A stretch of 64,000 nucleotides of DNA from contig CALZFC010000018.1 in assembly GCA_945643635.1 (NCBI GenBank), positions 2,961,001 through 3,025,000 on the forward strand, read 5' to 3'. Within the stretch, counting starts at the first letter, position 1; every line of letters begins with the position of its first letter. Source of the DNA: Allodiplogaster sudhausi (taxonomy: Eukaryota > Nematoda > Chromadorea > Rhabditida > Diplogasteridae). The translations under genes were made by a program, and so were the position numbers. This document shows, in pieces, positions 63,940 through 64,000 of this stretch. The notes below the pieces were generated by a model. It had not been told where the DNA came from and did not search any database. It worked only from the letters and a program-made list of their open reading frames with translations.

Positions 63940-64000
63940 CTAATACAGAGATGAATATAAATACAAATGGAAAATAGACTCCAAACAGTAAGCGAAGAAA

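Overview
This window is eukaryotic and almost certainly comes from a nematode. The evidence is a complete cuticle collagen gene with the nematode C-terminal [13 protein letters not shown] motif, a small secreted protein with an IGPC-type CC domain, a BTB gene of nematode type, and many short AT-rich introns ending in TTTCAG-like acceptors. I cannot name the species. No search or alignment could be run. Exon models were built by eye from splice signals, reading-frame continuity and, for the peptide transporters, comparison of two paralogues in the window.

Layout. 1-5.7 kb is GA/CT-rich low-complexity DNA plus a foldback element (4138-5277). 5.7-7.9 kb holds a BTB-domain gene (+) and 8.6-9.0 kb a small unidentified gene (-). 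9.0-11.7 kb is a non-autonomous LTR retroelement. 12.3-29.3 kb is the core of the window: two complete paralogous proton-coupled oligopeptide transporter genes (SLC15/PEPT type, both -), each with 21 exons, flanking a cuticle collagen gene (-). 30.8-32.5 kb encodes a Lys/Glu-rich protein with a CaaX box, and a decayed relative lies near 35 kb. 33.5-34.0 kb is the CC-domain secreted protein, and 37.3-37.6 kb an intronless Cys-rich secreted protein. 40.1-42.7 kb is an unidentified gene with an apparent frameshift. 43.3-45.8 kb is a nested transposon island. 46.1-50.5 kb is a RING-finger gene of the RNF212/ZHP type (+) with an in-frame stop in its putative coiled-coil exon. 52.5-53.5 kb is a possible LRR/F-box-like gene (-). 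54.4-58.4 kb is a multi-exon helical protein gene, perhaps karyopherin-like (-). 58.75-61.06 kb is a second non-autonomous LTR element. 61.2-62.7 kb is a TA-flanked long-TIR element carrying a tRNA-like module. 62.9-64.0 kb is the 3' end of a probable ionotropic-receptor-like gene (-).

How the genes relate. The two transporters would import di- and tripeptides with protons. They are tandem duplicates that kept the intron positions and phases I could trace. The collagen belongs to the extracellular cuticle, and the CC-domain and CNCNAC proteins are secreted. No operon-like spacing was recognised. Two features run through the whole window: very abundant (GA)n/(CT)n tracts, and repeated use of AAG or GAG instead of CAG/TAG as 3' splice sites.
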